A DNA stretch of 64,000 bases from Veillonella sp. VA139 (GTDB lineage: Bacteria > Bacillota > Negativicutes > Veillonellales > Veillonellaceae), in contig NZ_RQVL01000008.1 in the NCBI RefSeq assembly GCF_003992005.1, forward strand, positions 1 through 64,000, written 5' to 3'. Every line of letters begins with the position of its first letter. Position 1 is the first letter of the stretch. The position numbers and the translations under genes are program-made. Under the pieces are notes generated by a model. That model was not told the origin of the DNA. It saw only the letters and a list, made by a program, of their open reading frames with translations, and did not search any database. Shown here in pieces: positions 55,535-64,000 of the stretch.

Positions 55535-56488
55535 TTACATAGTGCGGGCTAGTTTGATGTATTCTCTAATGCGTTCGCAAGAATTGTGAAAGTCTTCTTG
55601 TTCGCTTGGGGTTAGGTGTAGTGTTAGGATTTCTTCGATGCCGTTTTTGCCGATGATGGCTGGTACGGAGGCGAAGACGTTGTGCTCGCCGTATTCGCCT
55701 TCTAGTTTGCACGATAGAGGGAGTACTTTTTGTTCGTCATGGAAGTAAGCACGAATGATTTCTGTGACGGATGCAGCGATGCCAAATTCAGTGGAACCTT
55801 TTCCGATGAGGACGAGGTAGCCACCGTATTTCATTTGTTCTACTAGGGTATCTTCGTCAAAGGTTGGGAAACGGTGAGGAAGTTCTTGTTGTAGTTCTTT
55901 CAAAGGTTTGCCAGATACTGTAACGTGAGACCAAGGAACCATAGCGCTGCCACCGTGTTCGCCCATAGCGTAGCAAGATAGGGAACGGCGGTGTACGTAG
56001 ATTTGTTCTGCTACCAGTCGTTGTAGGCGTGCCGAGTCTAAGGATGTGCCAGAAGAGATAATTTTATGTTTCGGATAGTTTAAGTATTCTTGTACATAAG
56101 CCGCTACTACATCAGCTGGGTTGGAAATGCTGACGATGAAACCGTTGAATCCCGAGGCTTTCACACGAGGAAGAAATTCACGCAATACTTCTATGGTGGA
56201 GCCTAGTGTATCTAATCGATCTTGTTCTGGGGATGGCAGTGGGCCAGCGGAGATGACGAGAATGTCGCAGTGTCCGATATCTTCAGGTTCGCAAGCGATG
56301 GCTTCTACACGATGTGGCAAGTAGCTCACAGCATCGTTGATGTCGGTAGCTTGGGCGATGGCTTTATCTTTGTCGATGTCCACCATGTATAATTGGTCAA
56401 CTTCGCCTTGGGTAGCGAGGGAAAATGCCACATGGGAGCCCACATGGCCAGTGCCGATGATGGCAACTTTACGTAGTTTTATAGACAT
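55535..56488 (-). CDS. Lactate/malate dehydrogenase-family NAD-dependent 2-hydroxyacid dehydrogenase, divergent
   Basis: The 317-residue protein has the N-terminal NAD motif AIIGTGHVGSHVAF, the substrate-loop Arg region EQDRLDTLGS, the catalytic relay SLDSARLQ (Asp and Arg) and GEHGG with the catalytic His. The specificity position that is Gln in lactate dehydrogenases and Arg in malate dehydrogenases falls in GPLPSPEQ and appears to be Pro. Substrate is therefore uncertain; an L-2-hydroxyacid dehydrogenase of the HicDH type is possible. It is the only clear minus-strand gene in the window and has AGGAGGAACAAT before its ATG. Structured repeats B and C lie on either side. Confidence 0.85.
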   Translation of the reverse strand: MSIKLRKVAIIGTGHVGSHVAFSLATQGEVDQLYMVDIDKDKAIAQATDINDAVSYLPHRVEAIACEPEDIGHCDILVISAGPLPSPEQDRLDTLGSTIEVLREFLPRVKASGFNGFIVSISNPADVVAAYVQEYLNYPKHKIISSGTSLDSARLQRLVAEQIYVHRRSLSCYAMGEHGGSAMVPWSHVTVSGKPLKELQQELPHRFPTFDEDTLVEQMKYGGYLVLIGKGSTEFGIAASVTEIIRAYFHDEQKVLPLSCKLEGEYGEHNVFASVPAIIGKNGIEEILTLHLTPSEQEDFHNSCERIREYIKLARTM

Positions 56489-56571
56489 ATTGTTCCTCCT
56501 GTGTTGAATGATGAAAGTAATTAGTAATATGTACTAGGATAAAACTTTAGATGGGTTTAGTCAATACGTCT

Positions 56572-56990
56572 CTTGTTTTGCTATGTAGCCTGAGGCGCGT
56601 TGATTGAATAGGGCAAAGGGAAGAGCGCCACATATTCCTTCTCAAACTGATACAGTGGTTAGGTTTGTTCAGGAACATGTGGCGCTCTTCTGGTGTTTGC
56701 GTGATTTAGGCAGTAAGGGAACGCCACAAGGCTACTACACGAAACTGAGTTCCTCGGGGAGCGTAATCAAATTTTTACTTTTGAGATGAGGCTAACGCTA
56801 GCAGACGTTGAAGGCTCTTTTGGTGTTTGTGTAATCTTGCTAGTGATAACTGCCGCAAGACTGTTACGCTTAACTGCGTTCCTTAGGGATGATTGGAAAC
56901 ATGTGGCGTTCTTCCGGTGTTTGCGTGATTTAGGTAATATGGGAACGCCACGAAGGTTATTACACAAAGCCGCGTTCCTCAGGTAAAGGT
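56572..56990. repeat. Structured repeat cluster C: one intact head and three tail units
   Basis: The intact head has stem AAGAGCGCCACATATTCC with GGAACATGTGGCGCTCTT (one A-C mismatch) around the conserved loop, and an outer stem in which GAGGCGCGTT faces AACGCCAC. Tail units start near 56684, 56814 and 56908; the last follows a leftover right arm, GGAAACATGTGGCGTTCTT, without its left arm. These are decayed or recombined copies of the element seen at 52345 and 55139. No gene was found here. Confidence 0.85.
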
Positions 56991-57161
56991 ATGTTTTTTG
57001 GTTATAGATATACGTTGGTTTTACTAATGGAATTAGGTGTGTAAGTTATGCTACGTGGAAAACTAAAAATATTGCTTGAGTTTCTGAATCAGCATAGCCT
57101 ATGTGCTTAATTAGTATAATGCATGAGTGTTTGCTTATATATAACGTATGGAAATGTATAG

Positions 57162-57167
57162 TATAAT
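57162..57167 (+). promoter_or_regulatory. Likely -10 element of queG, close to the start codon
   Basis: A perfect TATAAT ends six bases before the queG ATG. No good -35 lies at the right distance. If used, the transcript would begin at or very near the start codon and be leaderless. The region has no strong Shine-Dalgarno sequence. Confidence 0.4.
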
Positions 57168-57173
57168 AGAGTT

Positions 57174-58067
57174 ATGACACGATTAGAACTTGAAAATTTA
57201 GCAAATGAACTGAATATTCCAGCTTTGGGTGTGGCGCCTTGGCCGTTACCGTCTGAGGCGTCGGTGCATTTGGATACGCCCTATCCTTGTCCGTTTACGA
57301 ATGGAAGTATTGAAGAACGATTGCAGGGGTCCACGACTATTGCTTCACCGAAGTCCGCTATTGTCTGTTTGTTTCCTTATTATATGCCTAGGGAAGGAAT
57401 AACGAATGTAGCTAGGTATTGTTGGGGCGATGATTATCATGTTGTGGTACGTCAGTATTTGGAACGGTTGGTGGCGGTGTTGCGTGAGCGATATCCTGAG
57501 GAAATGTACGAGATTCACTGTGATACGTCGCCCTTGGCGGATCGGTATATGGCGTACTTGGCGGGCCTGGGCTTTTATGGGTGGAATCAAACGTTTATCA
57601 ATCCTACTTGGGGATCCTATACGGTGATTGGAACCATCATGACGACGTTGGAATTGTCTCCTTCTGTACCGCTTGCACAGAGTTGCCTCCAATGTGGGGC
57701 TTGTTTGCGTTCCTGTCCTGGTAAGGCCTTACAGGGAGATCACTTAGATTACCGTACCTGTAAAAGTTATCTCACCCAGTGTAAAGGTGAACTTTCAGAG
57801 GAAGAAGAGCCGATTATTGGCAAAACGCCCCTCATTTTTGGATGCGATGTATGTCAAGAGGTATGCCCTCACAATCGAGATATTCCGATGACACCTATCC
57901 CAGAGTTTCAAACGGTTGAGCCCTATATTGAGGCAGAGGAACTAGAGGGAATGACGAATAAAGAGTTTAAAGCGAAGTACGGCCACAAGGCATGGGCTTG
58001 GCGAGGAAAGAAAGTATTGCTCCGCAATGCGGAGATTGTTAGAAAGGAAAGGCATGAAGGAAAGTAA
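57174..58067 (+). CDS. queG: Epoxyqueuosine reductase QueG
   Basis: QueG performs the last step of queuosine synthesis in tRNA, reducing epoxyqueuosine with cobalamin and two 4Fe-4S clusters. The 297-residue protein has SPLADRYMAYLAGLGFYGWN (the family DUF1730 region), ferredoxin-type CLQCGACLRSCP, and CDVCQEVCPHNRD. It lacks the C-terminal HEAT-repeat domain of longer QueG proteins, as many Firmicute forms do. The start of the next gene overlaps its end by 14 bases. Confidence 0.92.
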   Translation: MTRLELENLANELNIPALGVAPWPLPSEASVHLDTPYPCPFTNGSIEERLQGSTTIASPKSAIVCLFPYYMPREGITNVARYCWGDDYHVVVRQYLERLVAVLRERYPEEMYEIHCDTSPLADRYMAYLAGLGFYGWNQTFINPTWGSYTVIGTIMTTLELSPSVPLAQSCLQCGACLRSCPGKALQGDHLDYRTCKSYLTQCKGELSEEEEPIIGKTPLIFGCDVCQEVCPHNRDIPMTPIPEFQTVEPYIEAEELEGMTNKEFKAKYGHKAWAWRGKKVLLRNAEIVRKERHEGK

Positions 58068-59238
58068 GGCTGTTTCATTATTTTTAATTATACTCTTAGG
58101 ATTGCTCACAGCGGTAACACCATTGGCGACGGATATGTATTTGCCAGCCTTGCCGATTATGCCTGGAGAACTGGATACATCGGCATCGAATATCCAAATG
58201 ACCATCGGCATTATGACCATCGGTATTGCAGCGGGACAACTCTTTGCAGGACCTATCAGTGATGTGCTAGGTCGCAAGAAACCACTCATTGTGGGAAATC
58301 TACTTTGCGTAGTAGCTACCATTATTTGTGCCTATGCGCCGAACATTGAAGTACTTTTGTTAGGGCGCTTTTTACAAGGTGTGACGGGCTCCTTTGGGTT
58401 GGTGGTTTCTAAGGCCATCGCGCGGGACTATGCATCGGGGCCGGCTTTGATTAAGTTGTTGGCATCGTTGATGATGGTCAATGGCTTGGCGCCTGTCATT
58501 GCTCCTCTTATTGGAGGACAAATTTTGGTATACGAAACGTGGCGATTCATTTTCGTCGTTTTAGCAGGATTTTCCCTCGTGCTATTGATAGGTTCCGTTC
58601 TATTCTGTGAAAGTTTACCAACAGAACAGCGCGTAGCAGGGGGTATTCAAGAGGCCATCAAGAATTATAAAATATTGTTGAAAGGCAAAGCTTTCTTAGG
58701 ACAATGTGGCATTCAATGTTTTGCTTTTGGGGCGTTCTTCTGTTACATTAGTGGATCTTCCTTTGTGTATCAAAATATATTCGGATTAGATGCGCAACAA
58801 TTTAGTTATATATTTGGTATCAATAGCTGTGGTATTATTCTATTTAGTATGATTAGCTCTCGTTTGAGTAATGTCATTAAGGATTACCAATTGCTGCACG
58901 GTAGCTTGTGTGTGCTATTTCTAGGATCCACTTTGTTTTTAGGAGTCATGGCATTGAATATGCCGTTCCTAGTGGTCACTACGATTTTATTCTTTACCGT
59001 AGGCACTGTGTCTTTATTCGGTGCTGCTAGCTTCTCTATGGCCATGGCGGATTATGGACATTTGGCGGGCAGTGCATCTGCATTATTAGGCTTTTTCTCT
59101 ATGATGTCTGCCGGTATTGTGTCCCCTATTGTGGGGATGGGAGGGTCACATACGGCAATTCCTATGGGGATTACCATGGTGATTTGCTCCTTAGCGGCGT
59201 TGCTCTGTTACTATCAATTTGCTCGACCTACCATATAG
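58054..59238 (+). CDS. Bcr/CflA-family multidrug efflux MFS transporter
   Basis: The 394-residue protein has about twelve hydrophobic helices. LTAVTPLATDMYLPALPIM is the drug:H+ antiporter entry motif of the Bcr/CflA group. GPISDVLGRKKPLIVGN is the MFS loop 2-3 motif, and LLLGRFLQGVTGSFGLVVSKAIARDY (the LGRFLQGVTGS part) is motif B. Substrates may include bicyclomycin-like drugs, sulfonamides or Cys; none can be assigned. I use the internal ATG with AAAGGAAAGG before it, which overlaps the queG end. Confidence 0.9.
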   Translation: MKESKAVSLFLIILLGLLTAVTPLATDMYLPALPIMPGELDTSASNIQMTIGIMTIGIAAGQLFAGPISDVLGRKKPLIVGNLLCVVATIICAYAPNIEVLLLGRFLQGVTGSFGLVVSKAIARDYASGPALIKLLASLMMVNGLAPVIAPLIGGQILVYETWRFIFVVLAGFSLVLLIGSVLFCESLPTEQRVAGGIQEAIKNYKILLKGKAFLGQCGIQCFAFGAFFCYISGSSFVYQNIFGLDAQQFSYIFGINSCGIILFSMISSRLSNVIKDYQLLHGSLCVLFLGSTLFLGVMALNMPFLVVTTILFFTVGTVSLFGAASFSMAMADYGHLAGSASALLGFFSMMSAGIVSPIVGMGGSHTAIPMGITMVICSLAALLCYYQFARPTI

Positions 59239-59463
59239 GGATTTCATTATCATACTAGTACTTACAAATATATAACTTTAGTGCTAGCATGTATGGTAAA
59301 AGAGAGACCTACATCGGTATTGGAAAGAATGAGGACACGATTATAGATGTATTTAGGCAGGCTATTCTACATTAGTATATGCTTGGTGGCTAAGCAAGAT
59401 CTTGCAAGGTGTATAGAGGAAAGGCTTCTTTCAAAAATATAGATAGAAAAGAGGTTCCTTTCA
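59239..59463. other. Intergenic region between the MFS gene and the rplU promoter
   Basis: I see no gene or strong secondary structure here. The first 60 bases contain short direct and inverted AT-rich words but no convincing terminator for the MFS gene. Confidence 0.4.
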
Positions 59464-59493
59464 TTGACATAAACAGTGCTTGTCCTGTATAAT
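59464..59493 (+). promoter_or_regulatory. Promoter of rplU-prp-rpmA
   Basis: A perfect TTGACA and a perfect TATAAT are separated by 18 bases, the same strong layout as the rplM promoter. Confidence 0.8.
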
Positions 59494-59499
59494 AAGTAA

Positions 59500-59609
59500 G
59501 TCATAGTTTGGGTACGCTCAACTATTGCAAGCCGCATGAAGAGGTCAATAATATTTGGCTTCGGCTAGATAACCGCATTCAGCGAGTACGAATACAAGGA
59601 GGTGTCATA
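59500..59609 (+). promoter_or_regulatory. L21-type ribosomal leader
   Basis: The 110-base untranslated leader contains pairing segments, for example GGCTTCGGCT forming a small hairpin and GGGTACGCTCA facing TGAGCG-like CAGCGAGTAC. It sits exactly where the L21 leader element of Firmicutes lies, upstream of rplU, and ends with AAGGAGGTG. The fold was judged by eye only. Confidence 0.55.
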
Positions 59610-59921
59610 ATGTACGCAATTATTAAAACTGGTGGTAAACAATATCGTGTTTCCGAAGGCGATGTAATCACTATTGAAAAATTGGATGTAGCAGCTGAAG
59701 GAACTGTTTCTTTTGACGAAGTTGTAACTGTAGTTAAAGACGGTGATGTTAAGGTTGGTACACCACTTGTGGACGGTGCAAAAGTTACTGGTACAGTACT
59801 TGAACATGGTAAAGCGAAAAAGATTTTGGTTTTCAAATACAAAGCGAAATCCAACTATCGTCGTCGTCAAGGCCATCGCCAACCATTCACTAAAGTTCGC
59901 ATCGAAAAAATCGAGGCGTAA
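59610..59921 (+). CDS. rplU: 50S ribosomal protein L21
   Basis: The 103-residue protein starts [18 protein letters not shown] and ends with the [18 protein letters not shown] motif that binds 23S rRNA. The upstream in-frame extension lies in the leader and lacks a ribosome site, whereas AGGAGG precedes this ATG. It heads the rplU-prp-rpmA operon. Confidence 0.97.
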   Translation: MYAIIKTGGKQYRVSEGDVITIEKLDVAAEGTVSFDEVVTVVKDGDVKVGTPLVDGAKVTGTVLEHGKAKKILVFKYKAKSNYRRRQGHRQPFTKVRIEKIEA

Positions 59922-59926
59922 GTATC

Positions 59927-60241
59927 ATGACTCACATTGATGTGAAACGCAATGGGGTAGGACAAATTATAGAATGTCATTTTCAAGGTCATGCTGGTGC
60001 AGCTCCCTATGGAGAAGATATTGTATGTGCCGCTATATCCATGCTTTCACAAACATCGATTTTAGGACTTCATGAAGTGGCTCAGCAAGCCATGGAGTAC
60101 CAAATGGAAGATGGTGAGTTACATATCCTGCTTTCAGAACCAATCAATGAAAGTGGACAAGCTATATTAGAAACCATGCTTCTTGGTATCAAGAATGTGG
60201 CAGATCAATATAGTGATTTTGTTAGAGTGAGTGAACAATAG
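59927..60241 (+). CDS. prp: Ribosomal-processing cysteine protease Prp
   Basis: Prp removes the N-terminal leader of L27 in Firmicutes and relatives. The 104-residue protein has the catalytic His in FQGHAG and catalytic Cys in DIVCAAISML, at the conserved spacing. It lies between rplU and rpmA, its standard place, and the L27 encoded next carries the matching cleavage site. Confidence 0.95.
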   Translation: MTHIDVKRNGVGQIIECHFQGHAGAAPYGEDIVCAAISMLSQTSILGLHEVAQQAMEYQMEDGELHILLSEPINESGQAILETMLLGIKNVADQYSDFVRVSEQ

Positions 60242-60253
60242 GAGATGAACTAC

Positions 60254-60541
60254 ATGTTAATCAATATCCAATTACAACTATTCGCATCTAAAAAAGGTGC
60301 TTCCAGTACAAAAAATGGTCGTGATTCCGAGTCCAAACGTCTTGGAGTTAAATGCCATGACGGTTCTACTGTAAAAAGTGGTAACATCCTAGTTCGTCAA
60401 CGTGGTACACATTTCCATCCAGGCACTAACGTAGGTATCGGCAAAGATGATACTTTGTTTGCATTGGTTCCTGGTCGTGTAGCATTTGAACGTGCTGGTC
60501 GTTATAACCGTAAAGTTTCTGTATACCCTGTAGAAGCTTAA
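60254..60541 (+). CDS. rpmA: 50S ribosomal protein L27 with cleavable leader
   Basis: The product begins [20 protein letters not shown]: the segment LQLFASKKG is the Prp recognition motif, cleaved between Phe and Ala so that mature L27 starts [18 protein letters not shown] and [11 protein letters not shown] are core L27 motifs near the peptidyl-transferase centre. I prefer this ATG, with AGGAG nine bases upstream, to one three codons earlier. obgE, which often follows rpmA, is not present. Confidence 0.96.
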   Translation: MLINIQLQLFASKKGASSTKNGRDSESKRLGVKCHDGSTVKSGNILVRQRGTHFHPGTNVGIGKDDTLFALVPGRVAFERAGRYNRKVSVYPVEA

Positions 60542-60555
60542 TCATAACACATATG

Positions 60556-60592
60556 AAAGGTCACTAGATAGCAATATCTGGTGGCCTTTTTT
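60556..60592 (+). terminator. Intrinsic terminator of the rplU-prp-rpmA operon
   Basis: AAAGGTCACTAGATA and TATCTGGTGGCCTTT form a 15-bp stem with two G-U pairs and a 4-base loop, followed by a T-run. Confidence 0.9.
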
Positions 60593-60930
60593 GTTTGTTT
60601 AGTATAGGATTTTGCCGTTATTACAAATAGGACAACAAGATTTTGTAAAATGATGTTATATCACATATGCAGTTTAAGGTTATAGATTGTAAAAGGACAT
60701 GACGGTTTCAGAGTGAACAAATGAATAGATGTATATTTCTGTTTATGCATACATAGTATTAGTATTTGCTTTCATAATGCACACTAATTTTATATACATT
60801 GATTCATAAGTGGAGTATAATAAAAGAAAGACTATATCTAATAAAATCGGTATAGCGCTTATGTTAAGACAAAGCCTAGAAAGATGTAGGCTATCATAGA
60901 TCTACTAAGTCAGTAGAAAAGGAGTTTACT
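60593..60930. other. Intergenic region upstream of hydG
   Basis: The 338-bp AT-rich gap contains a perfect TATAAT at 60816-60821 about 110 bases before hydG but no matching -35. I see no gene and no strong hairpin. AAGGAG just before the hydG ATG is its ribosome site. Confidence 0.4.
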
Positions 60931-62349
60931 ATGTATGATGTACACTCTTCCAAGGCGGAAGAATTTATTAATCATGAAGAGATTCTAGCCACTTTACAAT
61001 ATGCAGAAGAAAACAAGGAAAATCGTCCTTTGTTGGATGCCATATTAGAGAAGGCGAAAACTCGTGTGGGGTTGAACCACCGTGAGGCGATGGTACTGTT
61101 AGAATGTCCCTTGCCAGAATATAAGGAGAAATTATTTGCTTTAGCAAAAGAGATTAAACAAGCCATTTATGGCAATCGTATCGTACTCTTTGCTCCTTTA
61201 TATTTATCTAACCATTGCATCAATGGTTGTGTTTATTGCCCATACCATGCGAAAAATAAGACCATCACTCGTAAGAAATTGAACCAAGATCAAGTTCGTG
61301 AAGAAGTGATGGCACTAGAAGCGATGGGGCATAAACGGATTGTTATCGAATCTGGCGAACATCCATTGGAAAACCCATTGGAATATATTTTGGAATGTAT
61401 TGATACGATTTACTCCATCAAAAAAGATAATGGAGAAATTCGTCGTGTCAATGTGAATATTGCGGCGTGTGAAGTAGAAGACTATCGAAAATTACATGAG
61501 GCAGGTATTGGTACGTACACATTGTTCCAAGAAACATACAATAAAGAAAACTATGAGGCTCTTCATCCAACAGGTCCTAAGAGCGATTATGCATACCATA
61601 CAACGGCCATGGACCGTGCTATGGAAGCAGGTATTGATGACGTGGGCATTGGCGTGCTCTATGGATTGGAACACTACAAATATGACTTCGTAGGCTTGTT
61701 GATGCATGCGGAACATTTAGAAGCAAAGTTTGGGGTAGGTCCGCATACCATCAGTGTACCTCGGATTTGCCCTGCTGATGATATCGATGTAGATGATTTC
61801 AGCAATGCTGTACCAGACGATATTTTTGAAAAAATCGTAGCTTTGATTCGTGTGTCTGCGCCGTATGCAGGTATGATTATGTCTACTCGTGAAAGTCAAT
61901 CCATGCGGGAGCGTGGGTTAGCCTTGGGTATTTCTCAAATTTCAGGAGGGTCTCGTACATCCGTTGGTGGCTACGTAGAAGAAGAACCAGAAGAAGAAAA
62001 TTCTGCTCAATTTGATACGAGTGACCGCCGTTCCTTGGATGAGATTGTAGAGTGGTTGTTAGAATTAGGATATGTGCCAAGTTTCTGTACAGCTTGCTAT
62101 CGTGAAGGACGTACTGGTGACCGATTCATGGCGCTTGCCAAGAGTGGACAGATTTCCAACTGTTGCCAACCGAATGCGTTGATGACATTGAAAGAATATT
62201 TACTAGACTATGCTGATGAGGAAACAAAAGCTGTTGGTGCGGCTGTTATCGATGTGCAATTAGACTCTATTAAAAATGATCTAGTGAAAGAAAAATCGAA
62301 AGCCTATATAGCGCAAATGGAAGAGGGAGAACGTGACTTCCGATTCTAG
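60931..62349 (+). CDS. hydG: [FeFe]-hydrogenase maturation radical SAM protein HydG
   Basis: HydG cleaves tyrosine to make the CO and CN ligands of the hydrogenase H-cluster. The 472-residue protein has the radical SAM motif CINGCVYCPYH near residue 96, the HydG motif YNKENYEALHPTGPKSDYAY (tyrosine-binding region) and a C-terminal auxiliary cluster site CTACYREGRTGDRFM followed by NCC. The C-terminal Cys set separates it from ThiH. hydE, hydF and the hydrogenase are not in this window. Hydrogen production is typical of lactate-fermenting Veillonella. Confidence 0.95.
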   Translation: MYDVHSSKAEEFINHEEILATLQYAEENKENRPLLDAILEKAKTRVGLNHREAMVLLECPLPEYKEKLFALAKEIKQAIYGNRIVLFAPLYLSNHCINGCVYCPYHAKNKTITRKKLNQDQVREEVMALEAMGHKRIVIESGEHPLENPLEYILECIDTIYSIKKDNGEIRRVNVNIAACEVEDYRKLHEAGIGTYTLFQETYNKENYEALHPTGPKSDYAYHTTAMDRAMEAGIDDVGIGVLYGLEHYKYDFVGLLMHAEHLEAKFGVGPHTISVPRICPADDIDVDDFSNAVPDDIFEKIVALIRVSAPYAGMIMSTRESQSMRERGLALGISQISGGSRTSVGGYVEEEPEEENSAQFDTSDRRSLDEIVEWLLELGYVPSFCTACYREGRTGDRFMALAKSGQISNCCQPNALMTLKEYLLDYADEETKAVGAAVIDVQLDSIKNDLVKEKSKAYIAQMEEGERDFRF

Positions 62350-62433
62350 TCAAAACTTAGTGCATAGGGTATAATATTTAATATATAGTGTTTATATATT
62401 GAAGTTATAAACAGAAGATTGTGGGAGGACAGA

Positions 62434-63969
62434 ATGGAACAAAAAGAGATGGTTGTTGTCGTTGACTTTGGTGGTCAATATAATCAACTGATCGCGCGTC
62501 GTGTACGTGAAAACAATGTGTATTGTGAGGTATATCCATACAATAAAGCATTAGAAAAAATTAAAGGATTGCAACCAAAAGGGATCATCTTCACAGGTGG
62601 ACCTGCTAGCGTATACGAAGAGAATGCTCCAAAAATGGAAGCGGAAGTATTTGAACTTGGTATTCCAGTGTTGGGTATGTGCTATGGTATGCAGTTTATG
62701 GCACACACTTTGGGCGGCCATGTAACATCTGCAGAAACTCGTGAATTTGGTAAAACTCCAACTCGTGTAGATGTGTCCTCACCATTGTTTAAAGGGCTTT
62801 CTGAAGAAGAAGTTGTTTGGATGAGTCATGTAGATTATGTGGCAAAAGTACCAGAAGGCTTCAAAATCGTAGCTCATACAAAAGATTGTCCAGTAGCAGC
62901 GATGCAAAACGAAGAGCGCCGTTTATATGCTATGCAATACCATGCAGAAGTGTTGCATACAGAACACGGCAAAGAAATGTTGCACAACTTCTTGTATGAA
63001 GTATGTGGATGCACAGGCCAATGGACGATGGCAAACTATGCAAAAACTGCTATTAAAGAGATTCGCAATACAGTAGGGGATGGCAAAGTATTATTGGCAT
63101 TGTCTGGCGGTGTAGATAGCTCTGTAGCGGCAGCGTTAATCTCTAAAGCCGTAGGAGACCAATTAACTTGTATCTTCGTTGACCATGGTTTGATGCGTAA
63201 AAACGAAGGCGACGAAGTAGAAGCGGCATTCAAAGGTTCTGGTATGCACTTCATTCGTGTGGATGCAGAAGAACGTTTCTTAACAAAATTAGCGGGTCTT
63301 GAAGATCCAGAAGCAAAACGCAAAGCTATTGGTGAAGAATTTATCCGTGTCTTCGAAGATGAAGGTCGCAAAATTGGTTCCGTTGATTACTTAGCACAAG
63401 GTACGATCTACCCAGATGTGATCGAGTCTGGTACTGGCGAAGCAGAAGTCATTAAATCTCACCACAATGTAGGTGGTTTACCTGCAGTAGTGGATTTCAA
63501 AGGTTTAATCGAACCACTTCGCAACTTGTTCAAAGATGAAGTTCGTCAATTAGGTGCTGAACTTGGTTTAGCGGATTACCTAGTATGGCGTCAACCATTC
63601 CCAGGACCAGGTCTTGCGATCCGTGTCATGGGGGAAGTGACAAAAGATAAACTGGACGTATTGCGTGATGCGGATTACATCTTCCGGGATGAAATCGCAA
63701 AAGCTGGTTTAGATCGTTCTATTAACCAATACTTCGCGGTGTTAACAAGCACACGTACAGTAGGTGTTATGGGTGACTTCCGTACCTATGATTACACATT
63801 AGCATTACGTGGTGTCACAACAACTGACTTTATGACAGCTGATTGGGCTCGTATCCCTTACGATGTATTGGATACGATCTCCCGCCGCATCGTGAACGAA
63901 GTAAACCACATTAACCGTATCGTGTACGACATTACAAGCAAACCACCAGCAACTATCGAGTGGGAATAA
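62434..63969 (+). CDS. guaA: GMP synthase (glutamine-hydrolysing)
   Basis: GuaA converts XMP to GMP. The 511-residue protein has an N-terminal class I glutamine amidotransferase domain with [11 protein letters not shown] (nucleophile Cys) and [14 protein letters not shown] (catalytic His and Glu). The ATP-pyrophosphatase domain has [15 protein letters not shown], and the C-terminal dimerisation domain ends [10 protein letters not shown], the usual terminus. In the amidotransferase His position most GuaA have FHPEV; here it reads YHAEV. I use the ATG behind GGGAGGAC. No purine riboswitch fold was evident upstream. Confidence 0.97.
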   Translation: MEQKEMVVVVDFGGQYNQLIARRVRENNVYCEVYPYNKALEKIKGLQPKGIIFTGGPASVYEENAPKMEAEVFELGIPVLGMCYGMQFMAHTLGGHVTSAETREFGKTPTRVDVSSPLFKGLSEEEVVWMSHVDYVAKVPEGFKIVAHTKDCPVAAMQNEERRLYAMQYHAEVLHTEHGKEMLHNFLYEVCGCTGQWTMANYAKTAIKEIRNTVGDGKVLLALSGGVDSSVAAALISKAVGDQLTCIFVDHGLMRKNEGDEVEAAFKGSGMHFIRVDAEERFLTKLAGLEDPEAKRKAIGEEFIRVFEDEGRKIGSVDYLAQGTIYPDVIESGTGEAEVIKSHHNVGGLPAVVDFKGLIEPLRNLFKDEVRQLGAELGLADYLVWRQPFPGPGLAIRVMGEVTKDKLDVLRDADYIFRDEIAKAGLDRSINQYFAVLTSTRTVGVMGDFRTYDYTLALRGVTTTDFMTADWARIPYDVLDTISRRIVNEVNHINRIVYDITSKPPATIEWE

Positions 63970-64000
63970 AATACATATACTGAAAGCCAGCAGAATTTAG

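Noticed and set aside
52345-56990. CRISPR array
   Set aside because: Repeat units are about 80-180 bp, irregularly spaced and divergent, with no short identical repeats, no unique spacers of constant length and no cas genes.
59508-59609. N-terminal extension of L21
   Set aside because: It lies in the structured leader and is not part of any known L21; AGGAGG precedes the ATG at 59610.
1-64000. tRNA or rRNA genes
   Set aside because: I found no T-arm-like GGTTCGA words with matching acceptor stems and no rRNA-like stretches.

Overview
The window reads as a chromosomal segment of a diderm Firmicute of the class Negativicutes, most likely Veillonella or a close relative. The housekeeping gene order is Firmicute-like: recJ-rel-dtd-hisS-aspS, a 6S RNA between aspS and rarA, ftsK-rodZ-rimO-cinA-recA-recX-rny, dnaG-rpoD, and rplU-prp-rpmA with a Prp-type L27 leader. 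An inverse-autotransporter beta barrel implies an outer membrane. The genus is an inference from gene content; no 16S gene is present.

Positions 1-17040 are an accessory region, visibly richer in A and T than the rest. It holds (a) a tight operon of three different dynamin-type GTPases plus a large repeat protein with a CFI-box-like C-terminus; (b) two YbjN-like paralogs with the decayed stub of a third between them; (c) a compact candidate RiPP cassette: a 36-residue Cys-containing basic precursor, an intrinsic terminator, a radical SAM/SPASM maturase and a short UvrA-like double ABC ATPase; (d) a UPF0173 metal-dependent hydrolase; and (e) two adjacent genes of unknown function, one with a glycine-rich hydrophobic core between coiled coils.

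Positions 17041-52344 are mostly core genome: moaC, trmL, a ylbF-like gene, a murB fused to a PaiA-like polyamine acetyltransferase, rplM-rpsI with an L13-type leader, a DASS anion transporter, the recJ-rel-dtd-MBL-AI2E-fur-hemZ-hisS-aspS run, 6S RNA, rarA, the ftsK-to-recX run, rny, dnaG, rpoD and an amino-acid-binding lipoprotein.

Positions 52345-57000 are a second accessory zone. Three intergenic spaces carry copies of a structured repeat of about 180 bp whose 18-nt stem sequence changes from copy to copy while pairing is preserved. These repeats bracket an inverse-autotransporter barrel with a secreted partner, and an unusual lactate/malate-dehydrogenase-family gene on the minus strand. 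Core genes resume with queG, a Bcr/CflA-type MFS pump, rplU-prp-rpmA with an L21-type leader, hydG and guaA.

The best candidates for undescribed biology are the RiPP/UvrA-like cassette, the three-GTPase operon, the covarying structured repeats, and the MurB-polyamine acetyltransferase fusion.
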